Assembly (NCBI GenBank): GCA_905205855.1
Contig: CAJLFL010000030.1
Coordinates: 1-13,719 of the forward strand
Source: an uncultured Eubacteriales bacterium
Lineage (GTDB): Bacteria; Bacillota; Clostridia; Monoglobales; Monoglobaceae
Reading direction: 5' to 3'
DNA: 13,719 nt
Shown here one piece after another: positions 1-6,757 of this stretch. The position numbers were made by a program, and so were the translations under genes. The stretch's first letter is position 1. Every line of letters starts with the position of its first letter. The notes beneath the pieces are model-generated. The model was given only the letters and a program-made list of their open reading frames with translations, had not been told where the DNA came from and ran no database searches.

Positions 1-2249
1 CTCTCCGACATGGGATTCAGGAGGGAGTGAACAACATGGGCAATAAACGAGTCGCCAGGCGCGAGGTTATAGATTTTGCGAACAGTATTTTTGATTCGAT
101 AATGACAAAACGGCTGGGCGGACTTGATTATACAAAAGAAGAATATTTAATACAGGGGGCGCAGTACAGCGATGATGCCGGAAGTTTTATTCCGGAGCTG
201 CTGATAACCGATGCCGATACGGATAACTATGAGCCCGGCAGTGAGTTTTACAATGCAGACAGCGCAGCGCTTGAGGCTTTGACTGTTACAAAACGTATAA
301 AAAAGCTTGCGTCAAACCGCAGCATGCTGATAACGGACAAAAAAACAGGCAGATTAAGACCGCTGAGATACGGCGATATAACGATTCTTGTCAGAACAAC
401 ATCAAATCTTGCTGTTTTGACAAGTACATTGGAGGAGCATGATATTCCTTATATAAGCGAAAGCGGAAGAAGGTATTTGGATTCGATTGAGGTCATGACT
501 GTACTCAGCTTTTTGCAGATTATAGATAACCCCAGACAGGATGTTCCGCTTTTGGCAGTGCTACGCAGTGCGATATTTGACTTTTCACCTGAGGAGTTGG
601 CAGAGATACGGCTGTGTGACAGCAGCAGGGGCGCTGATTTTTATTCCGCCGTCAGGTGCAGCGCGGAGAACGGAAATAAAAAATCGAAAGAATTTCTTGC
701 TGTGCTTAACGAGCTGCGTGAAAATGCCGTTACCATGGGTGTTGACGAGCTTATCCGCAAGATATGCATAAATCTTGGTTATATGAACCTTGTCGGCGCT
801 ATGCCTGGCGGCGGGATACGTCAGGCAAACCTTAAGCTTTTATACGAACGCGGAACTGAATTTGAAAACGGAGCGCTCAGCGGATTATTTAACTTTATGC
901 TTTATATAGAGGGCTTGCGGGAGAGCGGAAAGGATATGATTGCGGCAAAACCGTTTTCGGACGAGGCTGATACCGTTACGATAATGACGGTTCATAAGTC
1001 AAAGGGACTGGAGTTTCCGGTAGTTATTCTGTACGGAACGCAAAAGTATTTCAATGAAACGGATGAAAGCAAGCCTATTATCTGGAATGCGGATGCCGGA
1101 ATAGCTATGGATTATGTAGATACTGTAAGAAGAATAAGATATTCCGCTCTGCCAAAGCTTTTGACAAGGGATATGAATATACATGAGCTGCGCTCTGAAG
1201 AACTCAGACTTCTGTACGTTGCGTTGACCAGAGCAAAGGAAAAGCTGATTATATCCTGTACGGTCAGCAAGACAAGAAATAAATGGAAAGAAGCAGTTTT
1301 TGACAGCAGCAACAGACTGGCTTCCGGATTTGCGGTACGGCGCACAAGTATGCGCGACTGGCTTTTATCGGCGCTGCTTAATCATCCGTCATGCGGAGCA
1401 TTGAGAGAACTTGCGGAACGTAATGATATTCGAATCAATAATGGGGCGGAGTTTGATATAAATGTAACCGTCATAAACCATGATAACGATTATGCGTTTA
1501 ATACTATAGCGGATGAAAAGACAGAAAAGGTACAGAATAAGGCGGATGATGACTTATCATATACGGATGCTGCCGAAAGGGCGGCATACAGCTATCCGCA
1601 TAACAGCCTGATGCTTATGCCGGTCAAAATGTCTGTAAGCGAACTTAAACGGCGGCAAATGCCGGAGGAGGATTATGTTCCGGGGATAGTCCGTGTAAAC
1701 AGTATAGCGCTTGCCGGCAGGGAGGAACTTGGTGCGGCAGAGATAGGAACAATTACGCATTACGTTATACAGCATATTGATTTAAGCAGGGCAGAAAGTG
1801 AAGAACAGATAGAATTACAGATAAAAGAAATGGCTGACAGCGGCATGATAAGCCAAAGACAGGCGGGCGCAGTTAGTGTACGCAAAATAGCGGAATTCTT
1901 TAAATCCGGGCTTGGCAGACGTCTTGTAAATTCAGTCAAAGCCGAGAAAGAGTTCGATTTCTATACAGAACTTTCGGCAAAAGAGTTGAATCCGGAGATT
2001 AAGGGCAAGGACGGCGATGAGAGGATACTGCTGCAGGGAATAGCTGACTGCTTTTTCTGCGAAGCAGACGGCGTGGTGCTGATTGATTATAAAACCGACC
2101 GCGTATCTGCAGAGGGAGCAGAAAAACGCGCTGAAAATTACAGGCTGCAGATTGATTGTTATGCGCGCGGACTTGAAGGTATACTCGGTCAGTCGGTAAA
2201 AGAAAGGTATCTGTACTTTTTAAATTGCGGCAAAGCGATAAAAATATAA
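1..2249 (+). CDS. addA: ATP-dependent helicase/nuclease subunit A (AddA), 3' part only
   Basis: AddA pairs with AddB to process double-strand DNA ends for recombination; it carries the 3'-5' helicase motor and one nuclease site. Only the C-terminal ~750 residues are present (the full protein is usually about 1,200), and the reading frame is open to the left edge, so the Walker A half would lie outside. Visible are UvrD-type motif V (MTVHKSKGLEFP, about nt 985-1020), motif VI (LLYVALTRAKEKL, about nt 1209-1247) and the C-terminal RecB-family nuclease (GTITHYVIQH near 1746-1775; GIAD then IDYKTD at 2082-2099, followed by a Q/Y-containing helix). An AGGAGGG at 19-25 precedes an in-frame ATG at 36, which could mimic a gene start, but homology should begin further upstream. 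The usual NFRS motif IV before RREVIDFAN reads as NKRVA here. Function is confident; the 5' boundary is not known. Confidence 0.93.
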   Translation, partial: LRHGIQEGVNNMGNKRVARREVIDFANSIFDSIMTKRLGGLDYTKEEYLIQGAQYSDDAGSFIPELLITDADTDNYEPGSEFYNADSAALEALTVTKRIKKLASNRSMLITDKKTGRLRPLRYGDITILVRTTSNLAVLTSTLEEHDIPYISESGRRYLDSIEVMTVLSFLQIIDNPRQDVPLLAVLRSAIFDFSPEELAEIRLCDSSRGADFYSAVRCSAENGNKKSKEFLAVLNELRENAVTMGVDELIRKICINLGYMNLVGAMPGGGIRQANLKLLYERGTEFENGALSGLFNFMLYIEGLRESGKDMIAAKPFSDEADTVTIMTVHKSKGLEFPVVILYGTQKYFNETDESKPIIWNADAGIAMDYVDTVRRIRYSALPKLLTRDMNIHELRSEELRLLYVALTRAKEKLIISCTVSKTRNKWKEAVFDSSNRLASGFAVRRTSMRDWLLSALLNHPSCGALRELAERNDIRINNGAEFDINVTVINHDNDYAFNTIADEKTEKVQNKADDDLSYTDAAERAAYSYPHNSLMLMPVKMSVSELKRRQMPEEDYVPGIVRVNSIALAGREELGAAEIGTITHYVIQHIDLSRAESEEQIELQIKEMADSGMISQRQAGAVSVRKIAEFFKSGLGRRLVNSVKAEKEFDFYTELSAKELNPEIKGKDGDERILLQGIADCFFCEADGVVLIDYKTDRVSAEGAEKRAENYRLQIDCYARGLEGILGQSVKERYLYFLNCGKAIKI

Positions 2250-2273
2250 GAGCATAAAAAAGGAGGACTTAAA

Positions 2274-3401
2274 ATGAAGGGTTTGATTTTTTCGATTACT
2301 GCAGGACAGGGACACAATCAAACGGCAAAGGTTTTGTCGGATTATCTCAATGCCTCCGGCGTGGAGTGCAGCTATATGGATGTTTTTGAATATATAAATC
2401 CGCTGCTTTCGGAATCTGTTTCAAAGCTGTATCTTATGTCATCCAAAAACATGCCGCAGATATACGGCGGCGGTTACAGAATGTGCGAAAAACGCGATGC
2501 GGGGGCAAACCATATGCTTCCGAAAATGACAAATGCGTTTCTGGCAAAAAGACTTTTAAAGCTTGTACGCAAGGAGAAGCCGGACGTGATTATATGCACT
2601 CATGTATTTGCGGCGCTGCTCGTTACGTATCTTACGGGACATATTGACATTCAGACGCATACAATCGGAATAGTAACAGATTTTACGATTCACCCGTACT
2701 GGGAAGATACAAACCTTGATTATTATGTTACCGCAAGCGAACTTTTGACCAATCAGGGGGTAAAAAAAGGAATACCGGAATATAAATTTAAACCGTTCGG
2801 CATACCGATTGATCCTAAGTTTTCGCGCAGAAAGGATAAAAAAGAGGCGAGAAAGGAACTTGGACTTGAGGATAAGGATACTGTACTTGTGATGAGCGGC
2901 AGTATGGGATTTGGAAATGTTCTTGAGGAAATCAAGGAGCTTGACAGACTTAACCTTGATTATCAGATAGTTACGATATGCGGAAATAATAAAAAGCTTA
3001 AATCACAGATAGATAAGCTTGAAATGAAGAAAACAATTTATAATTACGGCTATGTAAATAACGTGGATATATTTATGGATGCTGCAGACTGTATAGTTAC
3101 AAAGCCGGGCGGACTTACCACAAGTGAGGCTTTGGCAAAGGGGCTTCCGATGATTATGAACAATCCTGTACCGGGACAGGAGGATAGAAATGTTGAGTTT
3201 CTGCTTAATGCCGGTGCGGCAATGAAGGTAAGCAAGACCTTTCCGATAGATGATGCGATATATAATCTGTTTATTAATAAGGAGCGGCGCAAAAACCTTG
3301 ACGGCAGTATTAAAAGTTTGCAAAAACCAGATTCAACAATGGATTTGGTTAGTTTTATTATAGATTTAATTCAGAATAAACAAAGACCGGAAAGAGGGTA
3401 G
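2274..3401 (+). CDS. GT28-family glycosyltransferase, MGDG synthase/processive diacylglycerol glucosyltransferase type
   Basis: Predicted to transfer sugar from a UDP-sugar to diacylglycerol at the inner membrane face, making glycolipids that also anchor lipoteichoic acid in relatives (UgtP/YpfP family). The 375 residues fit the two-domain GT-B family: an N-terminal MGDG_synth-type domain opening with a Rossmann strand and the GQGHNQTA loop (residues 11-18), and a C-terminal GT28 domain with the nucleotide-sugar-binding segment KPGGLTTSEALAKGLP (about 277-292) and PGQEDRN after it. No transmembrane segment is evident; the family attaches peripherally. ATG 2274 follows AGGAGG at 2261-2266. It starts 24 nt after addA and shows no promoter of its own, so it is probably cotranscribed. 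The exact sugar and acceptor (monoglucosyl or processive; UgtP versus MurG-like) cannot be read from sequence; MurG itself is unlikely given the N-terminal domain. Confidence 0.85.
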   Translation: MKGLIFSITAGQGHNQTAKVLSDYLNASGVECSYMDVFEYINPLLSESVSKLYLMSSKNMPQIYGGGYRMCEKRDAGANHMLPKMTNAFLAKRLLKLVRKEKPDVIICTHVFAALLVTYLTGHIDIQTHTIGIVTDFTIHPYWEDTNLDYYVTASELLTNQGVKKGIPEYKFKPFGIPIDPKFSRRKDKKEARKELGLEDKDTVLVMSGSMGFGNVLEEIKELDRLNLDYQIVTICGNNKKLKSQIDKLEMKKTIYNYGYVNNVDIFMDAADCIVTKPGGLTTSEALAKGLPMIMNNPVPGQEDRNVEFLLNAGAAMKVSKTFPIDDAIYNLFINKERRKNLDGSIKSLQKPDSTMDLVSFIIDLIQNKQRPERG

Positions 3402-3430
3402 AAATTTAAAAATATTTTGATAAAAATATG

Positions 3431-3459
3431 TTGACAATAAATTTCGTTTGTGCTATACT
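3431..3459 (+). promoter_or_regulatory. Sigma-A promoter for rplU-rpmA
   Basis: TTGACA (3431-3436), a 17-nt spacer, then TATACT (3454-3459) preceded by TGC, an extended -10. This matches a strong housekeeping promoter. It lies about 87 nt upstream of the rplU start, leaving room for the structured leader. Confidence 0.88.
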
Positions 3460-3465
3460 ATATCG

Positions 3466-3537
3466 GTAACCGCGCAGAAAAGGTTTTAAATCCGCGTGTC
3501 GGATACCTTAGATGGCGAGTCTTAGGTAATAGGAGGG
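3466..3537 (+). ncRNA. Ribosomal protein L21 leader (autoregulatory 5' UTR element)
   Basis: The transcribed region between the promoter and rplU is GC-richer than its surroundings and foldable. A hairpin pairs 3504-3512 with 3520-3528 (TACCTTAGA with TCTTAGGTA, one mismatch, 7-nt loop TGGCGAG), just before the ribosome binding site AGGAGGG at 3531-3537. Upstream, CGCG 3471-3474 can pair with CGCG 3493-3496. Position and sequence resemble the known L21 leader family of Bacillota, thought to let L21 control its own mRNA. AAGGT at 3480-3484 could compete for ACCTT at 3505-3509. Family assignment is from memory of the motif, not a covariance search. Confidence 0.65.
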
Positions 3538-3546
3538 ATTACGAAT

Positions 3547-3855
3547 ATGTACGCAGTTATCGAAACAGGCGGCAAGCAGTACAAGGTACAGCAGGGCGAT
3601 GTAGTATTCATCGAAAAGCTGGATGCTGAAGCCGGAAGTACAGTTACTTTTGACAAGGTTTTGGTTCTCGGCGGTGATGACCTGAAGGTTGGCGCTCCTT
3701 ATGTTGACGGAGCTACCGTATCCGCTTCGGTTGTTAAGCAGGGTAAGTCCAAAAAGGTTATTGTATACAAGTACAAGCCTAAAAAGGGCTATCACAAAAA
3801 GCAGGGACACAGACAGCCTTATACAAAGGTTGAGATTACAGCTATCAACGGCTAA
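3547..3855 (+). CDS. rplU: 50S ribosomal protein L21
   Basis: Structural protein of the large ribosomal subunit that binds 23S rRNA. The 102 residues match the family's normal length. Characteristic segments are the N-terminal MYAVIETGGKQYKVQQGD, the central VLVLGGDDLKVGAPYV, and the basic rRNA-binding C-terminal part KKVIVYKYKPKKGYHKKQGHR (broken here after KQG), ending VEITAI. ATG 3547 is 9 nt after AGGAGGG (3531-3537). It is first in an rplU-rpmA transcript with its own promoter and leader. The usual Bacillota neighbour prp (ysxB), between rplU and rpmA, is absent: only 43 nt separate the two genes. Confidence 0.98.
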   Translation: MYAVIETGGKQYKVQQGDVVFIEKLDAEAGSTVTFDKVLVLGGDDLKVGAPYVDGATVSASVVKQGKSKKVIVYKYKPKKGYHKKQGHRQPYTKVEITAING

Positions 3856-3898
3856 TTTGCTTGATAGGGTTTAAATGGATATAAAGGAGTGATAAAAC

Positions 3899-4159
3899 AT
3901 GGCTCATAAGAAAGGTATGGGAAGTACCAAGAACGGCAGAGATTCAGAGTCCAAGCGTCTTGGCGTTAAAAAGGGCGATGGTCAGCCGGTTATCGCAGGT
4001 AACATCCTTGTTCGTCAGAGAGGCACGAAGATTCACCCGGGTATCAATGTTGCCAAGGGCAGTGACGATACTCTCTTTGCGTTGGTTGACGGCAGAGTAA
4101 AGTTTGAACGTAAGGGTAAGGATAAGAAGCAAGTATCCGTATACGAGATCGTTCAGTAA
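3899..4159 (+). CDS. rpmA: 50S ribosomal protein L27
   Basis: Large-subunit protein whose N-terminal tail reaches the peptidyl transferase centre. The 86 residues begin MAHKKGMGSTKNGRDSESKR, the mature form, with no N-terminal extension. In many Bacillota L27 is made with an extension of about 9 residues ending in FF that Prp protease removes. Here an in-frame TAA (3893-3895) sits one codon before the ATG, so an extension can be excluded unless a different start exists. The ribosome binding site AAAGGAGTGAT (3883-3893) is close to a full anti-SD match. The gene is followed directly by a strong hairpin terminator or attenuator. Confidence 0.98.
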   Translation: MAHKKGMGSTKNGRDSESKRLGVKKGDGQPVIAGNILVRQRGTKIHPGINVAKGSDDTLFALVDGRVKFERKGKDKKQVSVYEIVQ

Positions 4160-4176
4160 TTTATTTAACAGATTTT

Positions 4177-4209
4177 GAGGGTGCTGCGGCTGATGCAGCA
4201 CCCTCTTTT
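4177..4209 (+). terminator. Intrinsic terminator or attenuator between rpmA and obgE
   Basis: A perfect 11-bp stem (GAGGGTGCTGC 4177-4187 with GCAGCACCCTC 4195-4205), 7-nt loop, then only four T (4206-4209). The stem is strong but the T tract is short, so partial read-through into obgE, which starts 20 nt later and shows no promoter of its own, is plausible. Confidence 0.82.
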
Positions 4210-4228
4210 GGTTCAGGAGGTGCGAAAG

Positions 4229-5500
4229 ATGTTTTCTGATTTTGCAAAGGTATTTGTCAAGGCGGGCGACGGCGGAAACGGTGCAGTTACTTTTCACCGT
4301 GAAAAGTATGTTGCGGCAGGCGGCCCTGACGGCGGCGACGGCGGCAGAGGCGGCAGTGTTGTATTTGTTGCGGATAAAAATATAAACACTCTGCTTGATT
4401 TCAGATATAAGCGCAAGTATTTGGCTGAAAACGGCGGAGCGGGCAGAGATGCCAAAAGAAACGGCAAAAACGGAGCAGATTTAGAGGTAAGAGTTCCGGT
4501 AGGTACGCTGCTGCGTGAGGCGGAGAGTAATCTTGTCATATGCGATTTAAAGGAAAACGGTCAGCGTATGGTTGTTGCAAAAGGCGGCAGCGGCGGCTGG
4601 GGAAATGCTCATTTTGCAACCGCGACACGTCAGACGCCTAAATTTGCAAAATCCGGTATGCCGGGACAGGAACTTATGATAACGCTTGAACTTAAGCTGC
4701 TGGCGGATGTTGGTCTGCTCGGCTTTCCGAATGTCGGAAAATCAACGTTTTTGTCTATAATAAGTGATGCACGTCCTAAAATTGCAAATTATCATTTTAC
4801 AACACTCAGCCCCAACCTGGGTGTTGTGGACATGGGCGACGGCGGATTTGTCGTTGCCGACATTCCCGGAATTATAGAGGGTGCACATGAGGGAACAGGT
4901 CTTGGGCATGAGTTTTTGAGGCATATAGAACGTACAAAACTGCTTTTGCATATTGTCGATGTTTCCGGAATTGAGGGCAGAAACCCTGTTGAGGATTTTG
5001 CGGCAATCAATAACGAGCTTAAACTGTATAGCGAAAAATTGTCGCAAAAGCCGCAGATTGTTTTGGCAAATAAGGCAGACCTTCCGGGATTTGAGGAAAA
5101 TTATGAAGTATTTAAGGCTGAAATGGAAAAACAGGGGCATAAGGTGTTCCCTATTTCCGCCGCAACCAAAAAAGGGATCTCGGATGTGCTTAAATATACT
5201 ATGGAGGTTCTTTCGAATATGCCGGAAGACGAGGATGCGGACGACTATGAAATGTATGATTCCGAGATGATGAAACAGTCGGATGAGATTAAAGTTATAA
5301 AGACTGAGGATGCATATGAGGTTGAGGGACTGAAGGCACGTAAACTGGTGGGTTCGACCAACTTTGATGATTATGAATCTCTGCAATATTTCCAGCGTGC
5401 GCTTATTAAAAGCGGTATTATCCGAATGCTTGAGGATGCAGGTATAAACGAGGGCGACACCGTCCGTATTTATGGAGTGGAATTTGACTTTGTAAAATAA
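4229..5500 (+). CDS. obgE: GTPase Obg (ribosome assembly)
   Basis: Essential GTPase that binds the 50S subunit late in assembly and links it to the stringent response. The 423 residues show three domains in order: the glycine-rich Obg fold (1-158, GDGGNG at 13-18 and GGPDGGDGGRGG at 31-42), the G domain (GFPNVGKS 165-172, switch II DIPGIIEG 211-218, NKAD 281-284, SAA 310-312) and a C-terminal OCT domain (about 350-423, ending RIYGVEFDF). ATG 4229 is chosen because it follows AGGAGGT (4215-4221) by 7 nt and gives the family N-terminus; an in-frame GTG-type start near 4175 would lie inside the terminator stem. Transcription probably depends on read-through from rplU-rpmA. The end is marked by a bidirectional hairpin shared with the convergent gene. 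Confidence 0.97.
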   Translation: MFSDFAKVFVKAGDGGNGAVTFHREKYVAAGGPDGGDGGRGGSVVFVADKNINTLLDFRYKRKYLAENGGAGRDAKRNGKNGADLEVRVPVGTLLREAESNLVICDLKENGQRMVVAKGGSGGWGNAHFATATRQTPKFAKSGMPGQELMITLELKLLADVGLLGFPNVGKSTFLSIISDARPKIANYHFTTLSPNLGVVDMGDGGFVVADIPGIIEGAHEGTGLGHEFLRHIERTKLLLHIVDVSGIEGRNPVEDFAAINNELKLYSEKLSQKPQIVLANKADLPGFEENYEVFKAEMEKQGHKVFPISAATKKGISDVLKYTMEVLSNMPEDEDADDYEMYDSEMMKQSDEIKVIKTEDAYEVEGLKARKLVGSTNFDDYESLQYFQRALIKSGIIRMLEDAGINEGDTVRIYGVEFDFVK

Positions 5501-5568
5501 GAGTTTTATTTAAATGGATTTTCGGAATTATAAATATTCAGGACTCAATTTATTGTTATGGATTGCAG

Positions 5569-5605
5569 AAATCTCTGTTTTGCGCTGAGCAAAACAGAGA
5601 TTTTC
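5569..5605. terminator. Bidirectional terminator between obgE and the leftward zinc-ribbon gene
   Basis: A 15-bp perfect stem (5569-5583 with 5589-5603), 5-nt loop GCTGA, followed on the + strand by T-rich TTTTCTAATA. On the - strand the flank is TTT then CTGC, weaker. It sits between convergent genes, so it probably stops obgE transcripts and, less efficiently, the leftward gene. Confidence 0.87.
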
Positions 5606-5635
5606 TAATATACTCTGTTGTTTGATTTGAACTTA

Positions 5636-6283
5636 TTATATTTTCACATTAAAGCTTTTATCTGCTTTAATGACCAAAGAGAATCCGCCTGCGTTATAAT
5701 CATCAGCAGAAATTTCAAAAACAGCGGAATTTGTTACTGTTATTCCGGGATTCAAATCACTTACAATTTTACGGTCGGGAGAAGTTTCTGTTGAATAATA
5801 TGCAGTAGCCTCTGTATCGGAGTTAAATGATATGCCTTTTGAATCTTTTAGTGTAAGATGCGGACACGAGATTGATGATATGGGTTTTTCTGTTATATTT
5901 TTATATTCAAAATCAACGCATACATATATTCCTCCCTCGGAAGGCTTGGAATTTAAGTAACTGTTTCCGACAGAAGTTCTGGTTTGCAGATTGGTAATCG
6001 TAATTTCAAACTTATCTGTAGTAATGGTATCGCCTATAGAATATTCAGGTTTTTCGGTAACTGTTGCATCGGTTGAAGCAGTATCAGACGAATTTTGATT
6101 ACTTCCGTCGGTATCCTTGTCGCCCGTTCCGGCTGCCATTACAAGAATTATTATAATAGCAATAGTCCATACCCACCATTTTTTGTAAAATGGTTTTGTA
6201 TTTTTTGCTCCACATGACGGACAATTTTTTGAATTTTTTGCAATATCTGCTCCACAGACTTTGCATTTGATTAAGTTGTTCAT
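5636..6283 (-). CDS. Zinc-ribbon, single-TM protein with extracytoplasmic DUF4352-like domain
   Basis: No function is known to me. The 215 residues begin with a zinc ribbon (C7-x2-C10 and C21-x2-C24), then KK followed by a transmembrane helix (WWVWTIAIIIILVMAAG, about 36-52), a Ser/Thr/Asp-rich linker (53-80) and a beta-rich C-terminal domain of about 130 residues. That domain opens with SIGDTITTDKFEITITNLQTR and contains YVCVDFEYKNITEKPIS, the pattern of DUF4352/telokin-like lipoprotein and membrane-anchored domains. By the positive-inside rule the ribbon is cytoplasmic and the beta domain outside. ATG 6283 (reading leftward) follows AGGAGG (6296-6291) by 7 nt; an upstream in-frame start would lie in the operator region. 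It is divergent from an XRE regulator and has its own promoter at 6330-6358. Confidence 0.75.
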   Translation of the reverse strand: MNNLIKCKVCGADIAKNSKNCPSCGAKNTKPFYKKWWVWTIAIIIILVMAAGTGDKDTDGSNQNSSDTASTDATVTEKPEYSIGDTITTDKFEITITNLQTRTSVGNSYLNSKPSEGGIYVCVDFEYKNITEKPISSISCPHLTLKDSKGISFNSDTEATAYYSTETSPDRKIVSDLNPGITVTNSAVFEISADDYNAGGFSLVIKADKSFNVKI

Positions 6284-6299
6284 ATAATAACCTCCTAAA

Positions 6300-6318
6300 T
6301 GACATTCACTAAATGTCA
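6300..6318. promoter_or_regulatory. Palindromic operator 1
   Basis: TGACATTCACTAAATGTCA, an inverted repeat (TGACATT/AATGTCA around a 5-bp centre). It matches operator 2 at 17 of 19 positions. It lies between the leftward gene's -10 and its ribosome binding site, and touches the position expected for the -35 of the rightward regulator promoter. Likely bound by the adjacent XRE-family protein (inference). Confidence 0.65.
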
Positions 6319-6329
6319 TAATTTATTTA

Positions 6330-6358
6330 ATTATAACATATAATTTTCGTATTGACAA
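6330..6358 (-). promoter_or_regulatory. Promoter of the leftward zinc-ribbon gene
   Basis: Read on the minus strand: TTGTCA (6358-6353), a 17-nt spacer, and TATAAT (6335-6330) preceded by TGT, an extended -10. The -35 lies inside operator 2. The start point would be near 6323, giving a short leader containing operator 1. Confidence 0.78.
6339..6344 (+). promoter_or_regulatory. Candidate -10 of the XRE regulator promoter
   Basis: TATAAT on the + strand, back to back with the leftward -10. The -35 at the expected distance (TCATAA, 6316-6321) is poor and overlaps operator 1, so this would be a weak or regulated promoter. Transcription would begin near 6351, at the edge of operator 2. Confidence 0.45.
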
Positions 6359-6371
6359 GCACTAAATGTCA
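6353..6371. promoter_or_regulatory. Palindromic operator 2
   Basis: TGACAAGCACTAAATGTCA, with outer half-sites TGACA/TGTCA. It is centred 53 bp (about five helical turns) from operator 1, so both sites face the same side of DNA. It covers the leftward -35 and the initial transcribed region of the XRE gene. Confidence 0.65.
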
Positions 6372-6387
6372 AAAGCGAGGAAAAAAT

Positions 6388-6645
6388 ATGTTTATAAACA
6401 AAGCTCAAAATGGGTTAAATAATATATGCGGTAAGAACATTGCATTTTATCGTAAAAAACTTAAAATTTCTCAGCGCGAACTTGCAGACCGCTTGCAGCT
6501 TGTGGGACTTGATGTGGACAAAAATGCAATACAAAGGATAGAATGCGGTAAAAGGTTTGTTACAGATATAGAAATAATTGCACTTTCAAATGTACTTGGT
6601 GCAGAGTATACTGATTTATTAGATACAAAAGAGCGGAAAATTTAA
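6388..6645 (+). CDS. XRE-family helix-turn-helix transcriptional regulator
   Basis: A small DNA-binding protein, 85 residues, consisting of essentially one Cro/CI-type HTH domain: helix 1 NIAFYRKKLK, helix 2 ISQRELADRLQ (about 28-37), recognition helix around DKNAIQRIECGKR (44-56), and a closing pair of helices (VTDIEIIALSNVLGAEYTDLL). No effector domain is present. ATG 6388 is chosen because GAGG (6377-6380) lies 7 nt upstream; an earlier in-frame TTG at 6352 would place the start before operator 2 and has no ribosome binding site. It probably represses or autoregulates the divergent zinc-ribbon gene through the two palindromes (inference from position). No terminator is seen between it and the ylxM promoter. 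Confidence 0.88.
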   Translation: MFINKAQNGLNNICGKNIAFYRKKLKISQRELADRLQLVGLDVDKNAIQRIECGKRFVTDIEIIALSNVLGAEYTDLLDTKERKI

Positions 6646-6663
6646 TTTTTTTGTTAAAAACCC

Positions 6664-6692
6664 TTGACAAATCGATTATTTTACGGTAAAAT
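6664..6692 (+). promoter_or_regulatory. Sigma-A promoter for the ylxM-ffh operon
   Basis: TTGACA (6664-6669), 17-nt spacer, TAAAAT (6687-6692). It lies about 66 nt upstream of the ylxM start, after the XRE gene's stop codon. Confidence 0.82.
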
Positions 6693-6696
6693 CTTA

Positions 6697-6735
6697 TAGG
6701 CTTGTAAAGCGAAGTAACTTTACAATAGGCTTTAC
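6697..6735 (+). promoter_or_regulatory. Foldable leader upstream of ylxM with two competing hairpins
   Basis: TTGTAAAG (6702-6709) can pair with CTTTACAA (6718-6725), 8 bp with an 8-nt loop. The overlapping GTAAAGC (6704-6710) can instead pair with GCTTTAC (6729-6735). A TAGGCTT direct repeat (6697 and 6726) frames the element. The start of the ylxM ribosome binding site follows 10 nt later. No known riboswitch family is recognised. Confidence 0.45.
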
Positions 6736-6757
6736 GCAACAGACGGAGGTGTTTCGG

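Noticed and set aside
2646..2657. TTGACATTCAGA resembling the operator half-site
   Set aside because: It is inside the glycosyltransferase coding sequence, lacks the second half-site and is explained by chance.
4175..4228. Upstream in-frame start for obgE adding 18 residues
   Set aside because: It overlaps the terminator stem, and the ATG at 4229 has AGGAGGT at the right distance and matches the family N-terminus.
4742..5386. Long open frame of 214 codons on the minus strand inside obgE
   Set aside because: It lies entirely within the clear Obg coding sequence, has no ribosome binding site and a composition (Cys/Phe/Arg-rich) typical of antisense shadow frames.
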